The translations under genes were made by a program, and so were the position numbers. The notes below the pieces were generated by a model. That model had not been told where the DNA came from, made no database searches, and saw only the letters and a program-made list of their open reading frames with translations. From Burkholderia sp. IMCC1007 (GTDB lineage: Bacteria > Pseudomonadota > Gammaproteobacteria > Burkholderiales > Burkholderiaceae), in contig NZ_JAPVQY010000003.1 in assembly GCF_027257875.1 (NCBI RefSeq), positions 1 to 64,000 on the forward strand: a stretch of 64,000 nucleotides of DNA, in the 5' to 3' direction. Shown here piece by piece: positions 45,347 through 54,341 of the stretch (position 1 is the stretch's first letter; the number at the start of each line of letters is the position of its first letter).

Positions 45347-47608
45347 TCAATTGCAGCTGTAATAGTTTCCTTCCGGCTTCCTCAGATCGCAGCTATAGCG
45401 CTCGCCGTCATGCTCGACCGTGATGGTCGACAACATCTTCTTGCTCACGATCGAGAACAACCCGTTCGGATGAGCGGTGTCACCGGTTTCAACGATCTTT
45501 CCGCTGACCGGCTTCCCTTCCGCATCCTGCAGGAAGCCGCTGTAGATCATGCTGATGTCGACGCGGGCCTTGGCCGAATACACCTGCCCCGGATGCGCGC
45601 GGACGATGTTCGCCGGCACTTCGATGTTCATGTCGAGGTTCTGGCTGTTGCTCATCACACGTGCGAACGGCACATCGCTGTACGCATTCAGCGGCACCGC
45701 ATACGTGCTGTTGCCCGCGACGGGGCTGCCTTCGACGTTGAAGCCGTAGGCCAGGCCGTCGATATCGGGCGTGCGCAGCAGCATCGCACTGCCGCTCGGG
45801 CTGTAGCGCCCGAACGCGATCCCGTCCTTGCTGGCGGCCGCCATGCCGCGGTAGTTGAAATCGACGTTGGTCGCGATGCTCGAATGCCCGACATTCAGCG
45901 ACGCATCGCCGCGCGAGCCCGAACGCGAGCCGTACGCGTTGATCGAATAATCGTTGCCCATCCGGTTGGCGTTCATCCCGATCGTCGACGTGCCGAAGCC
46001 GTCCAGGAAATCCTTCCGGACATCGGCGCTCAATTGCGTCTGCCCGCCGGAGTGCGCGGCGGCGAAGCTCCCCTGCACCTTGTCCAGCGTCATCGTCATG
46101 TTGAAATACACACCGTAGCCGTTGCTGCCGCGCTGGAAGCCGCCTTTCTGCACGCCCAGCGCAAACGTGGCCCACAGTCCGTTCGGACGATAGTTCCAGC
46201 GCACCTCGGTCTGATGGGATTGACCGAAGTTCGACTTCTGGTAGTTGTAGCTGAAGATCGCCTTGCGAATGTTCCGGCTGTACGACACGGCCGTGCTCGG
46301 CTGCCCTTCATAAAAACGCGACACGTTCGTGTTCTGGTAACGGCTGACAGACAGCATGCCGAGCATCTCGTGCTCGAGGCCGAGATTCACGTAGCCGCCC
46401 GTGCTGCGCTCGCCGCTCAGGATGCCCAGTGTCGGCATGATGTCGACGCCGGCGACCTGCGACGGCCGCGTCACGTTCACTTCCCCGGCCCACTTGCCGC
46501 CGCGGCCGGCCAGCATCGATGCGTTCAGGTAGAACTGCTGCAGGTTCCGGCTCAGCGCGGCTTCGACCAGGTAGCCGCCGCCGTCGTACATGTTCTTGCC
46601 GGCCGTCACGTGCCACGAATTGCCGCCTGCCGCGCCGAAATTCAGGTTGTTGATCTCGCGCCGCTCGGTGGTGACGATGTTGCCGTTCCGGTCGACGAGA
46701 CGCACTTCCATCGTGTAGTAGCCACCCGGAAGATCGGCGAAGCTGATTTCGTTCCGGCCGATTGCCGCCGGGCGCTTCGTAATCAGCCGCCCGTTCCGGT
46801 AGAACTCGTAATTGCCGTCCACGGTTGCATACAGGATCAGCGAGCCCGCGTTGCCCGCGACCTTCAAATGCGACTGGCTGCCGACCGTCACGAACTGGTC
46901 GAAGCTCGGCGAAAGCAGCGTGCTGACGGCGCCCGACGAATAGTCGACGCTGTTCTGCTTGCCCGCGCGGACGTACGTATTCGAAAAATTCTTCTGCAGG
47001 TAATACGACGATACGCCGCGCGTGCCGCTGGAATACTGGCGGGAGTGCATGTCGTTCACATACCAGTTCACGTAACCGAAGCTCTGCGCCGGCAAGCCGA
47101 CCCATGCATTGCCGTTGACGTTCACCGCCCGATATCCATCGGAGGCCGCGCGCAGATCCAGCGCCTGATTGCTGACGATGCCCAGGCCCGTCTGCGGCGC
47201 GACGTAGTCGTCGCCCGAATCGCGGATCGAAATCGACCGCCGGAGCTTGTCGACGGTCACGTGATGGCCATCGATCTCGATGTCGCAGCCCTTGCTGCAA
47301 CGCTTGTAATCCAGTTGCTCGATGACGTGCTTCAGTGTCTCGACGTCTTGTGCCGGAATACCGTTTTCCCGATACTTCTCTTCGTCGAACGTGAGCGCCC
47401 CTTGATCGACCGAATAGCTGACGAATCCCGGCAGGGTCCGCCCGTTGAAGGTCGCGACATAGCTCGCGCTGTCGTCCATCTCTGCCGCACTGAATCCGTC
47501 CGGCACACCATACGAAACCTTTAGCTCTGCGAATGAGTTCGTTGAAACAAAAATGAACGCACCGAGCCAAAGCTTGTTGAAACGGAACGGAATTTGATCG
47601 GCGGACAC
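45347..47608 (-). CDS. CS1/cable-pilus-type outer-membrane usher (CooC/CblC-like)
   Basis: About 753 residues. The start is most likely GTG 47608 (VSADQIPFRFNKLWLGAFIF), giving a signal peptide ending NSFA; upstream in-frame codons are poor and no strong Shine-Dalgarno was found. The N-domain (VSYGVPDGFSAAEMDDSASY) is followed by a long barrel with repeated Tyr/Asn-rich strands (NGNAWVGLPAQSFGYVNWYV, SYSRNIRKAIFSYNYQKS), a plug region and a C-terminal domain (GKIVETGDTAHPNGLFSIVS to CDLRKPEGNYYSCN). The CKGCDIEIDG Cys pair is near residue 125. Alpha ushers are shorter than gamma-type FimD. It assembles the pilus encoded around it. Confidence 0.88.
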   Translation of the reverse strand: MSADQIPFRFNKLWLGAFIFVSTNSFAELKVSYGVPDGFSAAEMDDSASYVATFNGRTLPGFVSYSVDQGALTFDEEKYRENGIPAQDVETLKHVIEQLDYKRCSKGCDIEIDGHHVTVDKLRRSISIRDSGDDYVAPQTGLGIVSNQALDLRAASDGYRAVNVNGNAWVGLPAQSFGYVNWYVNDMHSRQYSSGTRGVSSYYLQKNFSNTYVRAGKQNSVDYSSGAVSTLLSPSFDQFVTVGSQSHLKVAGNAGSLILYATVDGNYEFYRNGRLITKRPAAIGRNEISFADLPGGYYTMEVRLVDRNGNIVTTERREINNLNFGAAGGNSWHVTAGKNMYDGGGYLVEAALSRNLQQFYLNASMLAGRGGKWAGEVNVTRPSQVAGVDIMPTLGILSGERSTGGYVNLGLEHEMLGMLSVSRYQNTNVSRFYEGQPSTAVSYSRNIRKAIFSYNYQKSNFGQSHQTEVRWNYRPNGLWATFALGVQKGGFQRGSNGYGVYFNMTMTLDKVQGSFAAAHSGGQTQLSADVRKDFLDGFGTSTIGMNANRMGNDYSINAYGSRSGSRGDASLNVGHSSIATNVDFNYRGMAAASKDGIAFGRYSPSGSAMLLRTPDIDGLAYGFNVEGSPVAGNSTYAVPLNAYSDVPFARVMSNSQNLDMNIEVPANIVRAHPGQVYSAKARVDISMIYSGFLQDAEGKPVSGKIVETGDTAHPNGLFSIVSKKMLSTITVEHDGERYSCDLRKPEGNYYSCN

Positions 47609-47675
47609 GCTATTTATTCTTTGGAGACGATTGAATGACGAGCGCGCCTGCTTGACTCTCGGCACGGCGGGAGAA

Positions 47676-47699
47676 GGAACCCCGTATCGACGGGGTTCC
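47676..47699 (-). terminator. Attenuator hairpin after the major pilin gene (alpha operon)
   Basis: GGAACCCCGT (47676-47685) and ACGGGGTTCC (47690-47699) form a perfect 10-bp stem with a four-base loop, 21 bp after the pilin stop and 68 bp before the usher start. Such hairpins partly terminate transcription or stabilise the pilin message, giving excess major subunit over usher. The function is inferred from position. Confidence 0.7.
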
Positions 47700-47720
47700 G
47701 GCATGGATACCGACTACGGC

Positions 47721-48251
47721 TTACGGATTGCCGCCTGCTGCGGCCGGCTCGAACACCATGACGAGATCGCCGCTGTAGCTGCCGTTGGTGCTTGCGTTAC
47801 CCACCTGCGCCGGCGCATCGACCTTGATCTTCAGATTGTGAACTTCGTCAAAGCCACCGTTGCCGGAGACCGTCTGCGTGATCTTCTGTTGCGCGCCGTA
47901 CTTGACCTCCGAATCGCCCGCCGCGCTCGACAGCGTGACCGCTGCGTTCTTCATCTCGTACTTGCCGTTCGCCATCTTCAGCGGTTGGGCCAGCGACACG
48001 TTGAAGTCGGCACCCTTCGTCCAGACGCGGACCGGCAGCGACCGCTCGAACTTCGTCTGCGAGTAGTCGGTGGCTTCCAGTTCTTCGGTGCCGTACCAAG
48101 TCGCCCCGTCCGGCTTCGAAACGAAAATGCCGTCGTTGATTTGCGCGGTCAGCGTGATCTTCTTCGAGACCGGTTCAGCCTGGACCGTATGCGCCATGCC
48201 GAACAGTGCTGCGCTTGCGCCGAGTGCCAGAACGATTTTGCTGAGATTCAT
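47721..48251 (-). CDS. CS1/cable-type major pilin (CooA/CblA-like)
   Basis: A 176-residue pilin precursor: signal MNLSKIVLALGASAALFGMA, cut after HTVQA, then EPVSKKITLTAQINDGIFVS, a typical CFA/I-CblA N-terminus. The body has FERSLPVRVWTKGADFNVSL and the end YSGDLVMVFEPAAAGGNP. The protein has no cysteine, as usual for class 5/alpha pilins, which distinguishes it from the FimA-type pilin of the divergent operon. First gene of the minus-strand operon, with the attenuator hairpin directly downstream. Its promoter region holds the dyad pair at 48347-48393. Confidence 0.87.
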   Translation of the reverse strand: MNLSKIVLALGASAALFGMAHTVQAEPVSKKITLTAQINDGIFVSKPDGATWYGTEELEATDYSQTKFERSLPVRVWTKGADFNVSLAQPLKMANGKYEMKNAAVTLSSAAGDSEVKYGAQQKITQTVSGNGGFDEVHNLKIKVDAPAQVGNASTNGSYSGDLVMVFEPAAAGGNP

Positions 48252-48346
48252 CGGAATATTCCTTTAAATTAAATTAAAACCAACATCAATTTGTGGAAGT
48301 TCATTCCACTGACGAAATTCTCCCAGAATCTTTTTCTGAAAACGAT

Positions 48347-48393
48347 AGGACATTTTCTAAATACACCTCTGGAAACAGTTAGTACGAGTACGA
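48347..48393. promoter_or_regulatory. Paired dyads upstream of the alpha-fimbrial operon
   Basis: TAGTACGAGTACGA (48380-48393) matches all eight fixed positions of TNGNAC-NN-GTNCNA. TAGGACATTTTCTA (48347-48360) matches seven of eight. Start-to-start spacing is 33 bp, against 32 bp at the other paired sites. Located 96-142 bp upstream of the major pilin start. Confidence 0.5.
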
Positions 48394-48868
48394 TTTTTAC
48401 ATTTAGCCTTCAAGGCCCGGACAGCTGATAATTGATTCACATCCAAGATGACGCCACACGTCAGGTTTGAGCGTCGGAGAGAAAACAAGAAATCAAGAAA
48501 TCGCCGCACTGCCCGGAAACGCCGACCATCCGGCCGGTCGAGCATCTGAAACGCGAAATCCGTGGCGGCGGCAATTGTCACGGCCGCACCTGAAGGCGAC
48601 ACGCGGATTGCCGGAACGCGTACCGCCGCCGAAACCGAACGACGCCACGCTTTCCGCATCCCGGTTTTTCCGGGGTATTCCATTTCACGATTGCGGGAGA
48701 CCGGGGAAATTCAGCGAGCATTTAATCAAATGCATATGGAATAAGAAAAAGTCCTATATTTGGTTTCGGCATTTTGAAAAATCCGAAAAATAAACAGCCA
48801 GCAAAAATTACACTCTTTTAGCAGCACGCCTTGTCAGGCATGCATCCCCGGATTACCCCAAAAAAATT

Positions 48869-48914
48869 TAGTACTTGTACTAGCAAAATACCGCCCCCTT
48901 TCGTACCAATCCAA
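48869..48914. promoter_or_regulatory. Paired dyads upstream of the type 1 fimbrial operon
   Basis: TAGTACTTGTACTA (48869-48882) is the best copy in the window, with perfect six-base arms. TCGTACCAATCCAA (48901-48914) matches seven of eight fixed positions, 32 bp further on. The edge nearest the gene is 90 bp upstream of the fimA start. Confidence 0.55.
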
Positions 48915-49003
48915 TTGAGACAAATGCAACTCAACCGCTACCATTGTTGCAACTCTTGAAAGAGTTAATTTCCTTCTCAATCACGTTTTGAACCGGAGCC
49001 ATC

Positions 49004-49603
49004 TTGAACTTCAACAAATCCCTCATCGCACTCGCCGCAGCCGCCGCATCGTTCGCTTTCGCCCACTCCGCCATGGCGGCCGACGGCACCATCAATTTCA
49101 CCGGCGAAATCACGACGGCGTCCTGCTCGCTCACCGGCGGTGCCGGCGCGACCGTCGGCGGCTCCAAGGGCGACCAGACCGTCGCGGTCAACCTCGGCAA
49201 GGTCAGTGCCGACGCGCTCGGCGGCAAGGCAGGTAGCGGCATCGCGGCAGGCACGCAAATCAACCTGAACGTCAACTGCGGCGACACCGGCACGGGCCTG
49301 AGCACCGTCAAGCTGAAGTTCGACCCGCTGTCGGGCTCGGGCCTCGACGGCAAGAACAACAAGCTGCTGAAGACCGTGGGCGGCGCGGAAGGCGTCGGCA
49401 TCGGCCTGTACAACACCGACAACCAGCTCCTGGATCTCGCGGCGAACGAAACGTTCGACGCGCCGCTGGTGAAGAGCGGCACGGATGAGGCCCCGGTCTA
49501 CACGGCCGAACTGGCCATGCGCGCCGGCTATGTCGCGAACGGCGAAACGGTCAAGGCCGGCACGGCGAACGGCACGCTGCCGTTCACGCTGACCTACGAG
49601 TAA
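49004..49603 (+). CDS. fimA: Type 1 fimbrial major subunit (FimA-like)
   Basis: A 199-residue pilin starting at TTG 49004, six bases after a GGAG box; the signal peptide MNFNKSLIALAAAAASFAFA is cut after HSAMAA. The mature protein starts DGTINFTGEITTASCSL, with the conserved disulfide Cys pair (TTASC and NVNCGDTG) of gamma-type pilins and the terminal GTLPFTLTYE with its penultimate Tyr. It would polymerise into the fimbrial rod by donor-strand exchange. It is the first gene of a four-gene FimACDH-like operon and is followed by a strong hairpin. Confidence 0.92.
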   Translation: MNFNKSLIALAAAAASFAFAHSAMAADGTINFTGEITTASCSLTGGAGATVGGSKGDQTVAVNLGKVSADALGGKAGSGIAAGTQINLNVNCGDTGTGLSTVKLKFDPLSGSGLDGKNNKLLKTVGGAEGVGIGLYNTDNQLLDLAANETFDAPLVKSGTDEAPVYTAELAMRAGYVANGETVKAGTANGTLPFTLTYE

Positions 49604-49612
49604 ATCCCCCTC

Positions 49613-49644
49613 GGGCGACGCGACGCAGCTCCGTCCCGTCGCCC
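49613..49644 (+). terminator. Attenuator hairpin after fimA
   Basis: GGGCGACGCGACG (49613-49625) pairs with CGTCCCGTCGCCC (49632-49644), a 13-bp stem with one mismatch and a six-base loop, ten bases after the fimA stop and 21 bp before the chaperone ATG. It probably limits read-through or protects the fimA message, as at the equivalent place in the alpha operon. Confidence 0.7.
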
Positions 49645-49665
49645 CTCACTTCTTCCAGGGTCATC

Positions 49666-50382
49666 ATGAAACGATCACTCATTGCCGCGCTGGTCGCGGC
49701 CAGCTCGCTATTGCCTTACTCCGGCGCGTCGGTCGCCGGCATCTCGCTCAGCGCGACGCGGGTCGTGTATACGGCGCAAAGCAAGGAAGCGTCGTTGCTC
49801 GTCCGGAACCCGTCGGCGGACGACGTGATGATCCAGTCATGGCTGGATACCGACGACACGACCATCGATCCGCCATTCGCGATCACGCCGTCGCTGAGCC
49901 GTCTCGATGCGCAAAGGCAGCAGACCCTGCGCATTTTCTATGCGGGCCAGGGCTTGCCCGCCGATCGCGAATCCATGTTCTGGCTGAGCGTCCAGGAAAT
50001 TCCGCAGAAGGCCAAGGAAGCCAACACGCTGCAGATCGCGGTCCGCCAGCGCATCAAGCTGTTCTATCGGCCGGCCGGTCTCGAAGGAAAGCCCGTCGAC
50101 GCACCCGCGCAACTCCAGTGGCGCTGGCGCGGTACGGACGGCAAGCCCGGGCTCGAGGTGACCAACAACAGCCCGTATTACGTGTCGCTCGCCAAGGCGA
50201 CGCTTCACGCAGGCGCCCAGTCTCACCCGGTCGACACGGCGACGATTCCGCCGAAGTCGACACACCGGCTCGCCGTCAGGCAGGTTTCCACGCATTCGCT
50301 CGCGCCAGGCGCGACCGTCGATTTCGAGTCGATCAACGACTACGGCGCAGTCGACGCCCACCAGGCGGCAGTCTCGAACTGA
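49666..50382 (+). CDS. fimC: Fimbrial periplasmic chaperone (FimC/PapD-like)
   Basis: A 238-residue precursor: signal MKRSLIAALVAASSLLPYSG, cut after ASVAG. The PapD fold is clear: ISLSATRVVYTAQSKEASLL with the conserved Arg of the G1 cleft, SRLDAQRQQTLRIFYAGQGL with the second basic anchor, ESMFWLSVQEIP and the signature IAVRQRIKLFYRPAGL. The C-terminal domain contains LEVTNNSPYYVSLAKATLHA. It stabilises FimA and tip subunits in the periplasm and delivers them to the usher. Confidence 0.94.
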   Translation: MKRSLIAALVAASSLLPYSGASVAGISLSATRVVYTAQSKEASLLVRNPSADDVMIQSWLDTDDTTIDPPFAITPSLSRLDAQRQQTLRIFYAGQGLPADRESMFWLSVQEIPQKAKEANTLQIAVRQRIKLFYRPAGLEGKPVDAPAQLQWRWRGTDGKPGLEVTNNSPYYVSLAKATLHAGAQSHPVDTATIPPKSTHRLAVRQVSTHSLAPGATVDFESINDYGAVDAHQAAVSN

Positions 50383-50491
50383 CCGGCGGCATGAACGAGG
50401 TTGGCGCATGGCATCTTTCGATTCAATTCGCATTACATAATTTTTAAAGGACGGGCGTTTCTGGATACAGGCCGACGCACGTGATCAAGGC

Positions 50492-52990
50492 ATGGACACC
50501 AACGAAAAGAAAACCGACTTGCGTGCAGCGGCTTTGCAAGGAACATGCTGCCTGGTGGCCCTCGGAAGCCTGGTCACGCCCGCCCTCGCGCCGGCGGCGG
50601 AATTCAACGAACTGTTCCTCAAGAAGGGCGACGCCCCCGTCGCACTCAAGTATCTCGAACAAGGCAGCGCCGTTCCGCCGGGCATCTACGACGTCGACGT
50701 CTCGCTGAACCAGCGGCTGCCGATGCGCAAATCGATCGCCTTCGCCGCGAACGACGCCGGCGAGATTCGCCCCGTGATCACGCTCGGGCTGCTCAAGGCG
50801 CTCGGCGTCGACGTGGCGCGGCTCGTGCGCGAGCAAAAAGTCGCCGCCGATCTGCCGGACGACGCGCCGATCGACCTGCAGGGCCGGATCGACGGCGCAT
50901 CGGTCGACTTCGACGTCGCCGCGCTGTCGCTCGCCGTGCGCATGCCGCAGGTCTATGTGCCGGGCCACTCGCGCGGCTACGTCGATCCGTCGCAGTGGAA
51001 CGACGGCGTGACCGCCGCGTTCACCAACTACCAGGCGAACTTCAGTCACGATGCCGATTCCGGGTACAACAGCAACTACTACTACCTCGGCTTGCGCAGC
51101 GGCCTGAACCTCGGCGGCTGGCGGCTGCGCAACGATTCGTCGCTGAACGGGCAGCGCGGCACCGCCTCGAAATTCACGTCGAACCGCACGTACGTCGAGC
51201 GCGACCTGCGCGGCATTCACGGGACGCTGTCGGCGGGCGAGCTGTTCTCGAACGGCGAGATCTTCGAGAGCGTCCGTTTCCTCGGCGCGCAGGTCAATTC
51301 CGACACGGGCATGCTGCCCGACGACGCAGTCGGCTACGCGCCGGTCGTGCGCGGCATCGCGCAGAGCAACGCGGTCGTCGAAGTGCGCCAGAACGGCTAC
51401 GTGATCTATTCGACGAACGTGACGCCGGGCGCGTTCGAGCTGAAGGACATCTATCCGAGCGGCTCGAACGGCGACCTCGACGTCACGATCACCGAATCCG
51501 ACGGCAGCGTGCGCCGTTACACGCAACCCTATTCGTTCCTGCCCGTGATGATCCGGCGCGGCGCGATGCGCTATGCGTTCGCCGCCGGCCAGTACCGCGG
51601 TTACGGCGACGCGCGCCCGACTTTCGCGCAGGGCACGCTGGTATACGGCTTGTCCGACAACTTCACCGGCTACGGCGGCCTGATCGGTGCGCAGAACTAC
51701 GCGGCGATCGCGCTCGGCGTCGGCTTCAACTCGCGGTTCGGCGGACTGTCGTTCGACATCACGCACAGCCAGTCGAACGCGACCGGCCGCAAGGCGAGCG
51801 GGCAGAGTTTCCGGTTCCTGTACTCGAAAACGCTGACGGCCACCGACACCACGTTCACGATGGTCGGCTATCGCTATTCGACCGACGGCTACCGCACGCT
51901 GGGCCAGCACGTCGACGATCTCGACAAGCTGCGCAACGACGGGCTGCGACGCCAGAAGAGCCGCGTCGACCTGAACATCAATCAGTCGCTCGGCCAGCGC
52001 GGCTCCGTTTACGCAAGCATCAGCGAGACGAGCTACTGGAACCGCGGCGGCACGAGCCGCAACTACCAGCTCGGCTACAGCGGCGCGGTGAAAAGCGTCA
52101 GCTACAGCGTCGCGCTCGCCCGCACGCAGAACACCGGACCGTTCGGCAAGGCCGACACTCAGGTCTCGGCGATGGTCAGCATGCCGTTCGGCAACAGCAT
52201 GCGCGCGCATCGCGCGTACTCGAACGTCGTCGCATCGATGCGAGGCGACGTGAGCGCACAAGCCGGCGTGTCGGGATTCCTGGACGAGCAGAACCGCGTC
52301 AACTACTCGGTGCAGGCCGACTACCAGAAGGACAACGGCACGTCGGGCGGCATCGGGCTCGGCTGGGACACGTCGACGGTCAAGCTGGCGACCAACTACA
52401 GCCAGACCGGCCACGGCCGGCATGTGGACGTCAACGCGACCGGCTCGATCGTCGCGCACAGCGGCGGCATCACGTTCGGTCAGCCGGTCGGCGAGACGTT
52501 CACGATCGCCGAGGTGGCGGGCGTGAAGGGCGCGCGTTTCGATGCGTCGTCGACCATCAGCACCGACTGGCGCGGCTACGCGGTACTGCCTTACATGCAA
52601 CCGTATCGCTACAACTGGCTCAACGTCGATACCGAGAGCCTCGGCGGCAATACGGAAATCGTCGAGAACGCCAAGCTGGTCGTGCCGACGCGCGGCGCGA
52701 TCGTCAAGACGCGCTTCAGCGCCGAAACGGGCCGACGCATCCAGTTCGCCGTGTCGACCGCGGACGGCGCCAAAGTCCCGCTCGGCGCGACGGCGTACGA
52801 CCAGGACGGCAAGGTGCTCGGCATGGTCGACAACGCGTCGCGCGTCCTCGTGTTCGGCGTGAAGGACCAGGGGCGCCTGTCGATCAAGTGGGGCGACAGC
52901 GCCTGCGAAGGCGATTACACGCTGCCGCAGCAGAACAAGTCGCTCATGTACGAGCGGGTCGACATGATCTGCCGCATGGCCGGCCGCTGA
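50492..52990 (+). CDS. fimD: Fimbrial outer-membrane usher (FimD-like)
   Basis: An 832-residue usher: signal through ALAPAAEFNELFLKKGDAPV, and N-domain with LKYLEQGSAVPPGIYDVDVS, the standard gamma-usher opening. The barrel and plug follow (GYAPVVRGIAQSNAVVEVRQ, then NGYVIYSTNVTPGAFELKDI, the canonical plug motif). C-terminal domains end in the Cys pair GDSACEGDYTLPQ and VDMICRMAGR. It is full length for the family and has a weak ribosome binding site. It forms the pore for pilus secretion and assembly. Confidence 0.94.
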   Translation: MDTNEKKTDLRAAALQGTCCLVALGSLVTPALAPAAEFNELFLKKGDAPVALKYLEQGSAVPPGIYDVDVSLNQRLPMRKSIAFAANDAGEIRPVITLGLLKALGVDVARLVREQKVAADLPDDAPIDLQGRIDGASVDFDVAALSLAVRMPQVYVPGHSRGYVDPSQWNDGVTAAFTNYQANFSHDADSGYNSNYYYLGLRSGLNLGGWRLRNDSSLNGQRGTASKFTSNRTYVERDLRGIHGTLSAGELFSNGEIFESVRFLGAQVNSDTGMLPDDAVGYAPVVRGIAQSNAVVEVRQNGYVIYSTNVTPGAFELKDIYPSGSNGDLDVTITESDGSVRRYTQPYSFLPVMIRRGAMRYAFAAGQYRGYGDARPTFAQGTLVYGLSDNFTGYGGLIGAQNYAAIALGVGFNSRFGGLSFDITHSQSNATGRKASGQSFRFLYSKTLTATDTTFTMVGYRYSTDGYRTLGQHVDDLDKLRNDGLRRQKSRVDLNINQSLGQRGSVYASISETSYWNRGGTSRNYQLGYSGAVKSVSYSVALARTQNTGPFGKADTQVSAMVSMPFGNSMRAHRAYSNVVASMRGDVSAQAGVSGFLDEQNRVNYSVQADYQKDNGTSGGIGLGWDTSTVKLATNYSQTGHGRHVDVNATGSIVAHSGGITFGQPVGETFTIAEVAGVKGARFDASSTISTDWRGYAVLPYMQPYRYNWLNVDTESLGGNTEIVENAKLVVPTRGAIVKTRFSAETGRRIQFAVSTADGAKVPLGATAYDQDGKVLGMVDNASRVLVFGVKDQGRLSIKWGDSACEGDYTLPQQNKSLMYERVDMICRMAGR

Positions 52991-53131
52991 TCGTCACGGC
53001 GGCGGATCGATGCTGCCGGCACATCGCCGCAGCGCCCGTTCGTTGCGCGGATCGGCCGTTCAATGCGAGCCGAACGCAGGGCGACCGACGTTCCGACACC
53101 CCATTACAGAAACCAGAGAGGATCAGATCCG

Positions 53132-54178
53132 ATGTTTTCCTTCATGCGAACGCTCACCGGGAACCGATCGCGTCACGTCGTCGGTCACTGCGCCATGCTG
53201 CTGGCCCTACTCACAGCCAGCACGTCGGCCCAGGCGGCATGCAAGATCAGCAGACAATATGTCGGCGAAGTACAGACTTCCGTTTACACGGTGAATTTCG
53301 GCGCGCTGCCCAGCTTCGATCCAACGGTGCCGGACGGAACGATTCTCGCCAGGGCGCAATCCCCGATGCAGGATGTGACCACGAATATCGGCAGTTGCAC
53401 CAATCCCAACAAAATCGGCAAGATGGAATCGGCCGGGATCGGGCCGATAGACGCCCGCTTCAACACCTATGCCACCAGCATTGCCGGTATCGGGCTTCGC
53501 GTAGGTCAATTTTACGCAGGCAGCTCCCTCTGGTGGAATCCGCTTGTGTCCGACCTCTCGGGAGCGGATGGCTTCACGTTCCTGCCGACCTACACCTTCG
53601 TCGTCGAGATCGTCAAAACCGGTCCAATTACGGCCGCCGGCACACTAACCGGGGACATCGGCAAGATCTCGCTGGTCAATCACGGGCAAGTCGCCGTTCT
53701 CGTGCGGCTCGGCGGCGCGGTCGCGATCAAGCCGCTGGTGCCGGGTTGCAAGGTGATGACGCCGAAGATCTCCGTTCCGCTCGGCAAGGTTCCGATGTCC
53801 ACGCTGAACCGCGACGGCCAATCCGCCGACAAGCCCTTCGACATCAACCTGCAATGCTCCGGCGGCACGCAAGGGGCGACGACACGCATGTTCATCACGC
53901 TGACGGACGGCACCAATGCAGGCAATCGCAGCACCATTCTCGGGCTGGCGCCCGGCTCCGCGGCCGAGGGGGTCGGCGTGCAGATCATGAACCAGTCGAC
54001 GCCCGTGTCGCTCGGACCCGATTCGAGCGCAACCGGCAACCCGAACCAGTGGTTCGTCACCGAGACGGGGAACCAGAACGTCACCATCCCGCTATCGGCC
54101 CGCTACGTGGTGAATGGCGCGGCGCTGAAGGCAGGCACGGCCGATGCCGTCGCCACGTTCACGATGAGCTATCAGTAA
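53132..54178 (+). CDS. Type 1 fimbrial tip adhesin (FimH-like)
   Basis: A 348-residue two-domain protein from ATG 53132 (GAGAGGA upstream). The signal MFSFMRTLTGNRSRHVVGHC to TASTSAQA is longer than usual. The N-terminal domain (about residues 30-195) is the receptor-binding half and has no recognised sugar pocket. The C-terminal pilin domain begins near KVMTPKISVPLGKVPMSTLN and contains FDINLQCSGG and the end GTADAVATFTMSYQ with the penultimate Tyr required for chaperone binding. As last gene of the operon it most likely caps the fibre. Receptor unknown. Confidence 0.87.
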   Translation: MFSFMRTLTGNRSRHVVGHCAMLLALLTASTSAQAACKISRQYVGEVQTSVYTVNFGALPSFDPTVPDGTILARAQSPMQDVTTNIGSCTNPNKIGKMESAGIGPIDARFNTYATSIAGIGLRVGQFYAGSSLWWNPLVSDLSGADGFTFLPTYTFVVEIVKTGPITAAGTLTGDIGKISLVNHGQVAVLVRLGGAVAIKPLVPGCKVMTPKISVPLGKVPMSTLNRDGQSADKPFDINLQCSGGTQGATTRMFITLTDGTNAGNRSTILGLAPGSAAEGVGVQIMNQSTPVSLGPDSSATGNPNQWFVTETGNQNVTIPLSARYVVNGAALKAGTADAVATFTMSYQ

Positions 54179-54341
54179 CCGGGAACGCGTCCGGACAAAC
54201 CGGCGTACCCCCGTCCGGTTCGCGTTGTCCGCGCGCCTGCCATCCCGGCGGGCTGCCCTCGGGTTGCGACGTTCGACCCGCTGCCGCGCGATGCACAGCG
54301 GGAGCGCCATCTCGCCGATGCGGCCGCCGCCACACGTCGGA

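Larger units (their letters stand above)
48252..49003. other. Divergent promoter region of the two fimbrial operons
   Basis: A 750-bp gap, A/T-rich at both ends and G/C-rich in the middle. No gene is supported inside it. Dyad copies lie symmetrically: 48347-48393 faces the alpha operon (nearest edge 96 bp from the pilin start) and 48869-48914 faces the type 1 operon (90 bp from the fimA start). Confidence 0.6.
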
